64,000 bases of DNA from JAFAMB01 sp963775805 (lineage in GTDB: Bacteria > Verrucomicrobiota > Verrucomicrobiia > Chthoniobacterales > JAFAMB01), in the NCBI GenBank assembly GCA_963775805.1, contig CAVZKG010000004.1:538494-602493 (forward strand), written 5' to 3'. Position numbers and translations under genes: made by a program. Shown one piece after another: positions 24,796 to 32,895 of the stretch. A model generated the notes under the pieces. The model was not told the DNA's origin. It saw only the letters and a program-made list of their open reading frames with translations, and did no database searches. How positions within the stretch are numbered: position 1 is the first letter of the stretch; every line of letters starts with the position of its first letter.

Positions 24796-25674
24796 CTACT
24801 GATAAATCGGAGTGCCCGTTGTGCGTGTCAACTCACGGAACGCGTCGACTAGTTTTAGTGTGATCGGCCCCGGTTGGCCGTTTCCGATCAGTCGTTTGTC
24901 CAATTGAACCGCTGGAATCACTTCGGCGGCCGTGCCGGTGAGAAAGCATTCGTCCGCGGTGTAGATATCGTAACGGGTAAGGTGCTGCTCGCGTGCCGGG
25001 ATATTCGCTTTCTCGGCGAGTTCAATGACCACGGCTCGAGTGACGCCCGATAGCATGCCGCAGTTCGGGTGCGGAGTTGCGATCTGGCCGTTTTTGACGA
25101 CGAAAATGTTATCACCAGTGCACTCGGCGACGTACCCCTCTTCATTGAGCATGACTCCTTCGCCTGCGCCAGCATGTTGAGCTTCAAGCTTCGCCATGAT
25201 GTTATTCAGGTAGTTGAGTGACTTGACTCGTCCATTCAAAGCGGCCGGCGACGTGCGCCTGGTGGAGCAAGTGACCATCGTCAGTCCCTTGTGATAGAGA
25301 TCGTCGGGATAAAGCGCGATTGTAGCCGCAATGATGATGATGCTTGGACGTCTACAGGAGTCAGGACTTAGTCCAAGCGATCCGACGCCCCGCGTCACAA
25401 TCAACCGAATGTAACCATTGTGAAGATCGTTCTGGCGGATCGTTTCAAGCGTCGCTGCGGTGAGTTCTGGTTTCGATAGTGGCAGATCCATCGCGATCGC
25501 CTTTGCCGAATCCCAGAGGCGATTGATATGTTCCTCCAACCGGAAGACCCGGTCGTTGTAAAACCGAATCCCCTCAAACACTCCATCCCCGTACAACAGT
25601 CCATGGTCGAATACGGAAATTTTCGCCTCGGATTGGTCGTAAAAGTTTCCGTCGATATAGATTTTAAGGTTCAT
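24796..25674 (-). CDS. Branched-chain / D-amino acid aminotransferase family (class IV)
   Basis: 292 residues of fold-type IV PLP enzymes. VFDHGLLYGDGVFEGIR near 21-37 and Lys in GRVKSLNYLNN (PLP Schiff base), NEEGYVAECTGDNIF and the phosphate-binding LSGVTRA identify the class. The length and the YGDGVFEG/TGTAAEV pattern fit IlvE-type branched-chain aminotransferase best; D-alanine aminotransferase or aminodeoxychorismate lyase are less likely. It stands alone between mcsA and an ABC ATPase gene. Confidence 0.85.
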   Translation of the reverse strand: MNLKIYIDGNFYDQSEAKISVFDHGLLYGDGVFEGIRFYNDRVFRLEEHINRLWDSAKAIAMDLPLSKPELTAATLETIRQNDLHNGYIRLIVTRGVGSLGLSPDSCRRPSIIIIAATIALYPDDLYHKGLTMVTCSTRRTSPAALNGRVKSLNYLNNIMAKLEAQHAGAGEGVMLNEEGYVAECTGDNIFVVKNGQIATPHPNCGMLSGVTRAVVIELAEKANIPAREQHLTRYDIYTADECFLTGTAAEVIPAVQLDKRLIGNGQPGPITLKLVDAFRELTRTTGTPIYQ

Positions 25675-25692
25675 TGTGTGAGGGTTCCGTCA

Positions 25693-26364
25693 TTAGTTCG
25701 TAAGCAATCCATCCCGAATGTCAACGCGCCGGTCACCTGCCGACGCGAGCCGCTGATCGTGGGTCACGACAACCAATGTTTTCTGCTTCTCTCTGGCCAA
25801 AGCAAGTAGCAATTCCATGATCGCATTCCCGTTCGCAGTGTCGAGATTTCCGGTCGGTTCATCGGCAAAAATAATTGCAGGATCGTTGATCAATGCGCGC
25901 GCGATGGCGACCCGCTGCTGTTCGCCTCCGGATAACTCACTGGGCAAGTGGTTCATCCGTTCTGCGAGACCAACACTCTGAAGCTGGTCGATCGCGTTTC
26001 CGAGCTGTTGCTTGTTCCGGATAAGAGAGGGGACAAGAACGTTCTCGAGTGCGGTTAATTCCGGCAGCAGAAAATAACTTTGGAAAATGAACCCCATCTT
26101 TTCGTTTCGGATTTTGGCATCTGCGGACGAGCCATTCCGGTAAAGCCGGTGTCCTTCAAATACGACTTCACCCGATTCCGGCCGCTCCAATCCGGCGAGA
26201 GTATAAAGCAGTGTCGTTTTGCCGGCGCCGGACACCCCGCATAGGAAGACTGATTCCCCGCGATGGACATCCAGGCTGATCCCTCTAAGCACTTCGATCT
26301 TACGTGGTCCGATCTTGAAAGAGCGATGCAGGTCTCTTGCGGTAAGTTGTGGCTCGTTATTCAC
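25693..26364 (-). CDS. LolD/MacB-type ABC transporter ATPase
   Basis: 223 residues from a GTG at 26364. Walker A GVSGAGKTTLLYTLAGLE, signature LSGGEQQRVAIARAL, Walker B AIIFADEPTGNLD and VVTHDQRLA are intact; the DEPTGNLDTANG pattern is that of LolD/FtsE/MacB ATPases which drive lipoprotein release or other mechanotransmission exporters. The permease (LolC/E) is not in the window. The start lies inside the end of trmL (8-base overlap); a longer start at 26421 would add a non-conserved Cys/Arg-rich leader. Confidence 0.88.
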   Translation of the reverse strand: MNNEPQLTARDLHRSFKIGPRKIEVLRGISLDVHRGESVFLCGVSGAGKTTLLYTLAGLERPESGEVVFEGHRLYRNGSSADAKIRNEKMGFIFQSYFLLPELTALENVLVPSLIRNKQQLGNAIDQLQSVGLAERMNHLPSELSGGEQQRVAIARALINDPAIIFADEPTGNLDTANGNAIMELLLALAREKQKTLVVVTHDQRLASAGDRRVDIRDGLLTN

Positions 26365-26818
26365 GGTTGCATTGAAGTTGACGAACGCCTTCGAACAGCA
26401 CGATCGCCACAGCGGTCGCAAGGTTCAAACTGCGCGCTCCCGATGCCATGGGGATTGTCAGACAATTTTTTGACTCTGCCAAAAGAAGACTTTCCGGTAG
26501 CCCTTTCGTTTCGCGTCCAAAGACGAGATAATCGCCTTCACGAAATTTGGCTTCCCAATAGTTTCGCTTGCTCTTGGTTGTCAGCAAGAAGCGGCGGACA
26601 GGGGATCGTGTTGCCGTCTCGAAATCGGCCAGATTCTTCCAAGAGACCAAATCCACCTGATGCCAATAATCCATTCCGGCGCGTCGAAGTTGTCTATCGC
26701 TAATCGAAAATCCGAGCGGTTCCACCAAATGCAGGCGGCTTTGCGTCGCGAGGCATAACCGGGCGATGTTGCCGGTATTCGGCGGAATTTCAGGTTCGAC
26801 CAGCACGATGTTGAACAT
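26357..26818 (-). CDS. trmL: tRNA (cytidine/uridine-34 2'-O)-methyltransferase TrmL
   Basis: 153 residues, a minimal SPOUT methyltransferase. EPEIPPNTGNIARLC (8-22) is motif 1, LVFGRETKGLPESLL motif 2, and IPMASGARSLNLATAVAIVLFE motif 3 that forms the trefoil knot binding SAM. TrmL methylates the wobble ribose of tRNA-Leu. Its end overlaps the ABC ATPase start. Confidence 0.93.
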   Translation of the reverse strand: MFNIVLVEPEIPPNTGNIARLCLATQSRLHLVEPLGFSISDRQLRRAGMDYWHQVDLVSWKNLADFETATRSPVRRFLLTTKSKRNYWEAKFREGDYLVFGRETKGLPESLLLAESKNCLTIPMASGARSLNLATAVAIVLFEGVRQLQCNRE

Positions 26819-26836
26819 ACATCGATATAAAACAAA

Positions 26837-26865
26837 AAAAGCGCCTCAAGGTCCGAGGCGCTTTT
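26837..26865 (-). terminator. Terminator of the rplU-rpmA transcript
   Basis: AAAAGCGCCTC and GAGGCGCTTTT form an 11-bp perfect stem around a 7-base loop. On the minus strand it is followed by a long T-run (complement of aaaaaaa at 26834-26840). It lies 30 bases after the rpmA stop. Confidence 0.9.
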
Positions 26866-26894
26866 TCCGTCGGGAGGGAATATCGATTGCCAGA

Positions 26895-27167
26895 TTAGTT
26901 GGTCGAACCTGCTTGCGCCACTTCAGTTGGTTCGACGTTGACTCGGCGTCCGCTCCTGTCAAAGCGTACTACCCCGTCTACCAAGGCGAAAATGGTGTAG
27001 TCGCGACCCAATCCTACATTCTTACCAGGCAAAAACTTCGTTCCGCGCTGTCTCACAATAATATTCCCGGCAACGACCTCTTCGCTGCCAAATTTTTTCA
27101 CGCCCAAACGTTTGCTGACGCTGTCGCGTCCGTTCTTAACGCTACCCTGACCTTTTTTGTGCGCCAT
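26895..27167 (-). CDS. rpmA: 50S ribosomal protein bL27
   Basis: 90 residues: MAHKKGQGSVKNGRDS, then GVKKFGSEEVVAGNIIVRQRGTKF, the usual bL27 sequence. Its N-terminal tail reaches the peptidyl-transferase centre. There is no extra N-terminal cleavage peptide as seen in Bacillota. It follows rplU after 35 bases. Confidence 0.97.
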   Translation of the reverse strand: MAHKKGQGSVKNGRDSVSKRLGVKKFGSEEVVAGNIIVRQRGTKFLPGKNVGLGRDYTIFALVDGVVRFDRSGRRVNVEPTEVAQAGSTN

Positions 27168-27202
27168 AAAAAAATGCGTTCCTGAAAAATCGTAGTTTCT
27201 GA

Positions 27203-27514
27203 CTATCCGATCGCTTCGATCTTGACCCGGGTCAGCGCGCGTCGATGACCCACCGTCCGGTGGTAACCTTTGCGCCGCCTGTACTTGAATGCGATCACTT
27301 TTTTATCTTTGAACTGTTCGATGACCTCGCCGGTCACGGTCGCTCCGGAGACGGTTGGGTCTCCTGCGGTGACGGTTGCACCGTCAGCCAGCAACACAAC
27401 ATCCCCAAAAGTCACCTTCTCACCAGCCTCTGCTGCGAGTTTTTCAACTGCTATAGTTTGCCCGGGGCTCACTCGGTATTGTTTACCGCCGGAACGAATG
27501 ATCGCGTACGCCAT
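27203..27514 (-). CDS. rplU: 50S ribosomal protein bL21
   Basis: 103 residues: MAYAIIRSGGKQYRVSPGQ and FKYRRRKGYHRTVGHRR are bL21 hallmarks. It binds 23S rRNA and pairs with bL27 in the standard rplU-rpmA operon. The leader upstream (27515-27690) has no gene and should hold the promoter. Confidence 0.97.
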   Translation of the reverse strand: MAYAIIRSGGKQYRVSPGQTIAVEKLAAEAGEKVTFGDVVLLADGATVTAGDPTVSGATVTGEVIEQFKDKKVIAFKYRRRKGYHRTVGHRRALTRVKIEAIG

Positions 27515-27696
27515 GGTCAGTCCTTAATTCGAAAGGGGACGAAACTGCCATAGCGGACAGAGACTGACAAATGGTTTTTTTTGCTCTGAGAGCAATGGCA
27601 GACGCATTCGAGTATCTGCGCATAAGCAATATAAGACATATATGCCGTGCCAATTGCATGGGGCTTTCCACTCAGCCTCGACAAAGTCCCTGAAGA

Positions 27697-27750
27697 ACCC
27701 TTGAAACTCCGAACTCCGAACTCCGAACTCCGAACTCGGAACTCCGAACC
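27697..27750. repeat. Dispersed GAACTCC octamer array, copy 3
   Basis: Four to five near-perfect copies of gaactccg in tandem (27709-27748), between ispA and rplU. Same family as 4695-4739, 20481-20538 and 39155-39267. Confidence 0.75.
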
Positions 27751-27755
27751 TAGTC

Positions 27756-28631
27756 CTAGTACTCCCGATCCAGCAGATAATCGGCAATGCCATGGAGGAT
27801 TTCGGCTTTGCGCCCAAACGGTTGCAGCGATCGGTGAGCTTCTTCGGTCAATCGCTTTGCCACTTTGCGCGATTCCTCCAGTCCGATCACTGATGGATAG
27901 GTCGCTTTTTCGGCGGCAACATCTTTCCCGGCGCTTTTGCCGAGCGTTTCAGAACTCTGTGTGACGTCCAGAATATCGTCAATCACTTGGAACGCTAGAC
28001 CGAGCGCCATGCCGAATTGCGACAGGCTCTCCAGCCGCGCCAGAGTCGCGTTCGCGCTCATTGCGCCGAGCCTGATGGTTGCTCGAAGCAGAGCGGCAGT
28101 TTTCGATTCGTGGATAAACCTCAGCAACGGCAAAGGAACGCGTTTACCTTCGCTTTCCAGATCCACGACCTGACCCGCTATTAATTTTCGGCTTCCAGCG
28201 GCGACCGAAAGTTCCTTAACGATCACCTTCAGCGGATAGCGCGGCCATCCAGGGACTTCAGCGGCAAGCTCAAAGGCGAATGTCAGTAACGCATCTCCGG
28301 CCAGGACTGCGATTCCTTCCCCGAAAACCTTGTGGGATGTTGGCATCCCGCGTCGGAGGTCATCATCGTCCATGCAGGGCAGGTCGTCGTGAATGAGCGA
28401 GTAGGTGTGGATGCACTCGACCGCGCAGGCAAGTGGTAATGCGGAGGTGGCTTCTCCGCCGCAACTTTCAGCAGCGGCCAGACACAAAATAGGTCTGAGT
28501 CGTTTTCCACCAGCGAACAGACTGTATCGCATCGCCTTGTGAATTGTCTGCGGTTTAGCCGTTGGTTTCGGCAGATACCGCTGTAGGGCAGCCTCGACCA
28601 TTTTCTGGCGCGAATTTAGATACTCTTTCAT
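27756..28631 (-). CDS. Geranyl/farnesyl diphosphate synthase IspA-like
   Basis: 291 residues of the trans-prenyltransferase family. FAGGKRLRPILCLAA near 36-50, the first Asp-rich motif HDDLPCMDDDDLRRG near 77-91 and the second VIDDILD carry Mg2+-diphosphate. The short length and the DDLPCMDDDD spacing (two residues between Asp pairs) point to IspA type (C15 product) rather than long-chain synthase. No idi or dxs neighbour is present. The start is 10 bases after nadE. Confidence 0.9.
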   Translation of the reverse strand: MKEYLNSRQKMVEAALQRYLPKPTAKPQTIHKAMRYSLFAGGKRLRPILCLAAAESCGGEATSALPLACAVECIHTYSLIHDDLPCMDDDDLRRGMPTSHKVFGEGIAVLAGDALLTFAFELAAEVPGWPRYPLKVIVKELSVAAGSRKLIAGQVVDLESEGKRVPLPLLRFIHESKTAALLRATIRLGAMSANATLARLESLSQFGMALGLAFQVIDDILDVTQSSETLGKSAGKDVAAEKATYPSVIGLEESRKVAKRLTEEAHRSLQPFGRKAEILHGIADYLLDREY

Positions 28632-28641
28632 TTACAAGTAA

Positions 28642-30276
28642 TCAGCGGAGATAACGCTGGGCGATGGGCATACGCCAGCCGATCCCGAAAGCGAGGCTCG
28701 TGACACGGAGACCGGGTGCCGCCTGGCGCCGTTTGTATTCGTTCATGTCGACCCGGCGTTGGATCCAGCGAACGACGTCAGGCTCATATCCCCGCTTCGC
28801 AATGTCTTCCGGACTCAATTGATCCTCCACGTAGAGCGCGAGGATTTCATCCAGCAAATCGTACGGCGGTAATGTGTCCTGGTCCGTCTGATCCGGCTTC
28901 AGTTCGGCGCTTGGAGGCTTCGTGATTGAAGAGTTTGGGATGATTTCCCGTTCGCGGTTTACCCAACGTGCAAGCCGGTAAATCATGGTCTTTGGCACGT
29001 CGCTGATCACTGCAAGACCGCCGCACATATCGCCGTAAATCGTACAGTATCCGACCGCAAGTTCGCTCTTGTTCCCGGTTGTCAGCAGCAAATGGCCGAA
29101 CTTGTTCGACATCGACATCAGAATCAGCCCGCGAAGCCGGGACTGCATGTTCTCCTCGGTGGTGTCTTCGGTTTTGCCGATGAAAACCTCTTTGAACTGC
29201 TCTTTGAGAACCTCAAACGGTTCTTTGATCGGAATCACGTGCCGGACAATGCCAAGATTCCGGGCCAATGCCGCTGCGTCATCCAGACTGCCTTGGGAGG
29301 AGTACTGGCTGGGCATCGAAACCCCGACGACGTTCTCTTTTCCAAGGGCCGCGACGGCGATTGCGGCGGTCACGGCTGAATCAATTCCTCCGCTGAGCCC
29401 CATCACCGCGGTTTTAAACCCGCACTTGGAAAAGTAGTCGCGCACACCGAGGACAAGCGCTTCATGAATCTCTGCTTCCGGTGGCAGATCGCCTTCAGCG
29501 ACAGACGCGGCGGAGGAGTCGGCGACCCGGACTTCCTCGCAAAATCCCTTCATCTCCAGAATTGTCTGGCCGGCGGAATTAATCGCAAACGAGTTGCCGT
29601 CAAAAACCAGTTCATCGTTTCCACCCACTGCGTTGCAGTAGTAGAATGGCACCCCATATCTTTCAGCGAGGTTGCGTACCATTTTGCGACGGAGGGCCGG
29701 TTTCCCGACGCTGTAAGGGGAAGAGCTCAGATTCACGATCACCTGTGCCCCTTTCGCGACCAGCGCGGAGACAGGGTCTTCCTGGTAGAGATCACGATTA
29801 AAACTCAGATACTCATCCGTCCAGATATCCTCGCATATCGTGATGCCGATTTTCGTCCCGATCAATTCGATCGGTTCCTGGTCCGGCGCGGGATCGAAAT
29901 AACGGGCTTCATCAAAGACGTCGTACGTCGGTAATAAGGTTTTGAATACTTTCCTGACAGGTTGCGATTGCTCAAGTACCGCGCAGGCGTTGACGAAAGG
30001 CTTTCCTGTTTTGGCTGAATTAAAGTCGACATAGCCAACGAGCAGCGGAACAGCCCCGACTTCAGCGCGAATCCGCTGCAGCGCCGCCAGCGTCTCGGGA
30101 ACAAATTGCGATTTGAAAACCAGATCCTGAGGTGGATACCCGGTGAGAGCCAGTTCCGGAGTTAAGACAAGGTCCGCCCCGAGGGTAACTGCTTTCTCGT
30201 AAGCCGCAAGGATGCGGACACTGTTTTCAGCTATAGCGCCGACTGTCGTATTAATCTGTGCAAAACCGATCCGCAT
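28642..30276 (-). CDS. nadE: Glutamine-dependent NAD+ synthetase NadE
   Basis: 544 residues. The N-terminal carbon-nitrogen hydrolase (1-260) has the Glu-Lys-Cys triad in TPELALTGYPP, KTLLPTYDVFDE and ITICEDIW; the C-terminal PP-loop synthetase has GLSGGIDSAVTAAIA and ends with the usual KRRQAAPGLRVTSLAFGIGWRMPIAQ. It hydrolyses glutamine for ammonia to amidate deamido-NAD with ATP. Likely co-transcribed with ispA downstream. Confidence 0.96.
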   Translation of the reverse strand: MRIGFAQINTTVGAIAENSVRILAAYEKAVTLGADLVLTPELALTGYPPQDLVFKSQFVPETLAALQRIRAEVGAVPLLVGYVDFNSAKTGKPFVNACAVLEQSQPVRKVFKTLLPTYDVFDEARYFDPAPDQEPIELIGTKIGITICEDIWTDEYLSFNRDLYQEDPVSALVAKGAQVIVNLSSSPYSVGKPALRRKMVRNLAERYGVPFYYCNAVGGNDELVFDGNSFAINSAGQTILEMKGFCEEVRVADSSAASVAEGDLPPEAEIHEALVLGVRDYFSKCGFKTAVMGLSGGIDSAVTAAIAVAALGKENVVGVSMPSQYSSQGSLDDAAALARNLGIVRHVIPIKEPFEVLKEQFKEVFIGKTEDTTEENMQSRLRGLILMSMSNKFGHLLLTTGNKSELAVGYCTIYGDMCGGLAVISDVPKTMIYRLARWVNREREIIPNSSITKPPSAELKPDQTDQDTLPPYDLLDEILALYVEDQLSPEDIAKRGYEPDVVRWIQRRVDMNEYKRRQAAPGLRVTSLAFGIGWRMPIAQRYLR

Positions 30277-30374
30277 ATTTCTCGTATCTGAAAATATTTT
30301 GGAATCGTCCTTTGAACAAACCGAAAGAACCCGGAACGTTCACAAATCTTTAAAGAGTTGTGGGAACCGGTGCT

Positions 30375-31094
30375 CTATCTCGATTTGTTTAGCGCGGATA
30401 AAACCTCGGGATCCCGAACATCGGCCCAGAAACCTTTGATCTCGACTGCTCGCACGAGCTCGCCCGCGTGCGCCATGGCGCGAATTGCATCGGTTAGCTC
30501 GTACTCGCCTCTTTGCGATTTCTGCAGACGATCGATGTAGGGGTAAATGGACGATTTGAAGCAGTAGACGCCGGCATTGTACCAATTGGTCCGAACCTCC
30601 TCCGTCGGCTGTTTTTCGCGCAGGTCAACCACTTCGAACCGGTCGTTAACGTAGACGGCACCTCCCTTCGAAGGGTCCTCCGTGTAGCGCACGGTGAGCA
30701 TTATTTCTGCGTTGCCGGGTTGGGTGAGAGGAATGTAACTCGCCGGATCGACCAGGATATCTCCATAGCTGAGAATAAACGGGTCGGATTCACAGAATGC
30801 CCTGCTCAGTCCTACCACTTTTCCGGTGCCGTCCTGAGCGATCTGTTCCTGATAACTGATCTCGATTCCGTAAGCTGAGCCATCGCCAAAATGGTCCACG
30901 ATCACTTCTTTTCTGTATCCGATAATAATCAGAAGTTTCCGGATACCTGCCGCTCTGAGCCCCTCCGCGATATGCTCGAGAATCGGCTTTCCGCCAACTT
31001 CCACCATTGGTTTCGGAACTGAATTGGTCAGCTCCCGCATCCGCTTCCCACGCCCCGCTGCGAGAATGACAGCTTTTGTAACCCGCTGATTCAT
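30375..31094 (-). CDS. NDP-sugar / sugar-phosphate nucleotidyltransferase
   Basis: 239 residues of the GT-A nucleotidyltransferase fold. VILAAGRGKRMRELTNSVPKPM at 9-30 is the nucleotide loop with the conserved KP, and YGDILVDP holds the metal Asp. There is no left-handed helix acetyltransferase part, so it is not GlmU. Candidates are mannose- or glucose-1-phosphate uridylyl/guanylyl-type enzymes for cell-surface sugars. It starts 3 bases after the aminotransferase stop, which suggests co-transcription though the functional link is unclear. Confidence 0.82.
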   Translation of the reverse strand: MNQRVTKAVILAAGRGKRMRELTNSVPKPMVEVGGKPILEHIAEGLRAAGIRKLLIIIGYRKEVIVDHFGDGSAYGIEISYQEQIAQDGTGKVVGLSRAFCESDPFILSYGDILVDPASYIPLTQPGNAEIMLTVRYTEDPSKGGAVYVNDRFEVVDLREKQPTEEVRTNWYNAGVYCFKSSIYPYIDRLQKSQRGEYELTDAIRAMAHAGELVRAVEIKGFWADVRDPEVLSALNKSR

Positions 31095-31097
31095 TGG

Positions 31098-32285
31098 TCA
31101 GGACCGCCGGAGTTCTCCGACAAATTGCTCCATCCTGTCCATAGCTTCTTTCAGTTTGTCCATACCCGTGGCAAAACAGCAGCGCACAAAGCCTTCACCT
31201 GGATTCCCAAAAGCGCTCCCCGGCACAACGGCAACTCGTTTGGACTTCAGCAGCTGAAGCGAGAAATCCTTGCTCGTCAAACCGGTGGAAACAATGCTCG
31301 GAAACGCGTAGAACGCGCCCTTTGGCCGGTGGCATGGTAGACCGATCTCATTCAGCCGATTGACCACAAAGTTGCGACGGCGTTCGTAGTCATTGCGCAT
31401 CGCTTCGACCTCTTTATCGCAGTTCTCCAGCGCTTCGATCGCCGCCTCTTGTGACATGTTCGAAGCGCACATAATCGCGTATTGATGAATCTTCATCATT
31501 GCCTCGATGATCGGTCCAGGGGCGCAAGCATATCCCACTCGAAACCCTGTCATCGCATAGGATTTGGAACATCCATTTAGCAATACCGTCCGCTCTTTCA
31601 TGCCGGGCAACGATGCGATCGACGCATGTTCCGACGCGTCGTAGACCAGTTCAGAGTAGATTTCGTCTGAGAGAACGATCAGGTCGTGGCGTCGACAAAC
31701 GGCCGCTATCGGGTCGAGATCGGCCTGTCGAAGCACGCCGCCGGTCGGATTCGTTGGGAAACTGAGCAGAAGAGCCTTCGAACGTGGCGTGATGACGCGT
31801 TCGATTTCGTCCGCCAAAAGCCGGAATTCATGCTTCGCCGAAGTCTGGACCGCGACTGGAACAGCGTGGCAGAGGGCAATGCTTGGGTTGTAAGAAACGT
31901 AACTCGGCTCATGATAGATTACTTCATCGCCCGGATTCAAAAGGGCCCTGAGCGCAAGGTCCAGTGCCTCTGAGACTCCAACGCTCACCAAAACTTCGGT
32001 GTCCGGACTGTAGAGAACACCCACTCTTCGGTGAAGATATTTTACAACCGCTTGCCGAAGTTTCGGTGTGCCAAGATTGGAGGTGTAACCGGTCTTGCCC
32101 TTCTCCATGGCAAAGATGGCTGCTTCGCGTATCCGCCACGGAGTTACATAGTCCGGTTCACCGATACCGAGCGAGATGACATCGGTCATCGTCTGAACCA
32201 CTTCAAAAAAGTCCCTGATCCCCGAGCGCGGGATATCGAGGACCCGGTCAGCGATATATTTCGAAAAATCCATGGGAAAAGTCAA
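31098..32285 (-). CDS. Class I aminotransferase, AlaT-like
   Basis: 395 residues of fold-type I PLP enzymes: SLGIGEPDYVTPWRI, FPTNPTGGVL, LSDEIYSELVY and the PLP lysine in NGCSKSYAMTGFRVGYAC. The pairing with an Lrp/AsnC-type regulator gene directly upstream is the arrangement of B. subtilis alaR-alaT, where the enzyme makes alanine from pyruvate and glutamate. By that analogy alanine transaminase is likely; aspartate or aromatic aminotransferase is possible. An ATG four codons later is an alternative start. Confidence 0.85.
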   Translation of the reverse strand: MTFPMDFSKYIADRVLDIPRSGIRDFFEVVQTMTDVISLGIGEPDYVTPWRIREAAIFAMEKGKTGYTSNLGTPKLRQAVVKYLHRRVGVLYSPDTEVLVSVGVSEALDLALRALLNPGDEVIYHEPSYVSYNPSIALCHAVPVAVQTSAKHEFRLLADEIERVITPRSKALLLSFPTNPTGGVLRQADLDPIAAVCRRHDLIVLSDEIYSELVYDASEHASIASLPGMKERTVLLNGCSKSYAMTGFRVGYACAPGPIIEAMMKIHQYAIMCASNMSQEAAIEALENCDKEVEAMRNDYERRRNFVVNRLNEIGLPCHRPKGAFYAFPSIVSTGLTSKDFSLQLLKSKRVAVVPGSAFGNPGEGFVRCCFATGMDKLKEAMDRMEQFVGELRRS

Positions 32286-32349
32286 TGGGCGCTACGGCCT
32301 GCAACGGGCGATGCAATCCGGCATTCAGAGCCCTAATTGTCGCAGCCGT

Positions 32350-32829
32350 TTAAGGTGTTACCGGCAGTCTCTCGGCCGCGGAGGGTTGGCTTAGAAGCAT
32401 TCCATTTTGTTTGTAGGTCTTGAGACGGAAGCGAGTCGCAGTCGAGACGACCCCGTCGACTGTGCTCAATTTCTCAGAGACGAACCGTGCAATTTCCCGC
32501 AGGTTCCCAGCTTCGAGCATGATCGCCAGGTCGTACCCGCCACTCATAAGCCAGCAGCTTTTGACTTCATCAAATCGAGCGATTCTTTCGGCGAGACGAT
32601 CAAACCCGCCTCCTCTTTCCGGCGTAATGCTGACTTCGATAAACGCCGTAACTGCGTCTGCATCGATCTTTTCCGGATCGACAACGGCCTGATAACCGAG
32701 GATGACCTGGTCGCTTTCGTAGCGTGCGATCCGCTGATTCACCTCTGCAACCGACAAATTCAGCATTTTCGCCAAATCCTCTCGAGGGATATTGGCGTTT
32801 TGATGAAGGAGCTCAAGCAACGGATCCAT
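32350..32829 (-). CDS. Lrp/AsnC-family regulator (AlaR-like)
   Basis: 159 residues. N-terminal winged helix: LLELLHQNANIPREDLAKMLNLSVAEVNQRIARYE; C-terminal RAM ligand-binding domain with GGYDLAIMLEAGNLREIARFVSEKLSTVDGV. Lrp-family proteins sense amino acids and often control the next gene, here the aminotransferase 64 bases downstream. The N-terminus lacks the longer arm of global Lrp, so it is a local regulator. Confidence 0.9.
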   Translation of the reverse strand: MDPLLELLHQNANIPREDLAKMLNLSVAEVNQRIARYESDQVILGYQAVVDPEKIDADAVTAFIEVSITPERGGGFDRLAERIARFDEVKSCWLMSGGYDLAIMLEAGNLREIARFVSEKLSTVDGVVSTATRFRLKTYKQNGMLLSQPSAAERLPVTP

Positions 32830-32852
32830 AAGGGGCAGAACTTATCTCCGGG

Positions 32853-32888
32853 CTGAAAATCGCACAAGCCAAAGCGCTTGTGAGTTTA
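32853..32888. repeat. Dispersed palindrome (CTGAAAATC family), copy 2
   Basis: CTGAAAATCGCACAAGC followed by caaa and GCGCTTGTGAGTTT: same core and same loop as 20435-20476 but with more mismatches in the outer stem. It lies between pfkA and the Lrp gene. Confidence 0.7.
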
Positions 32889-32895
32889 TTGCTGG

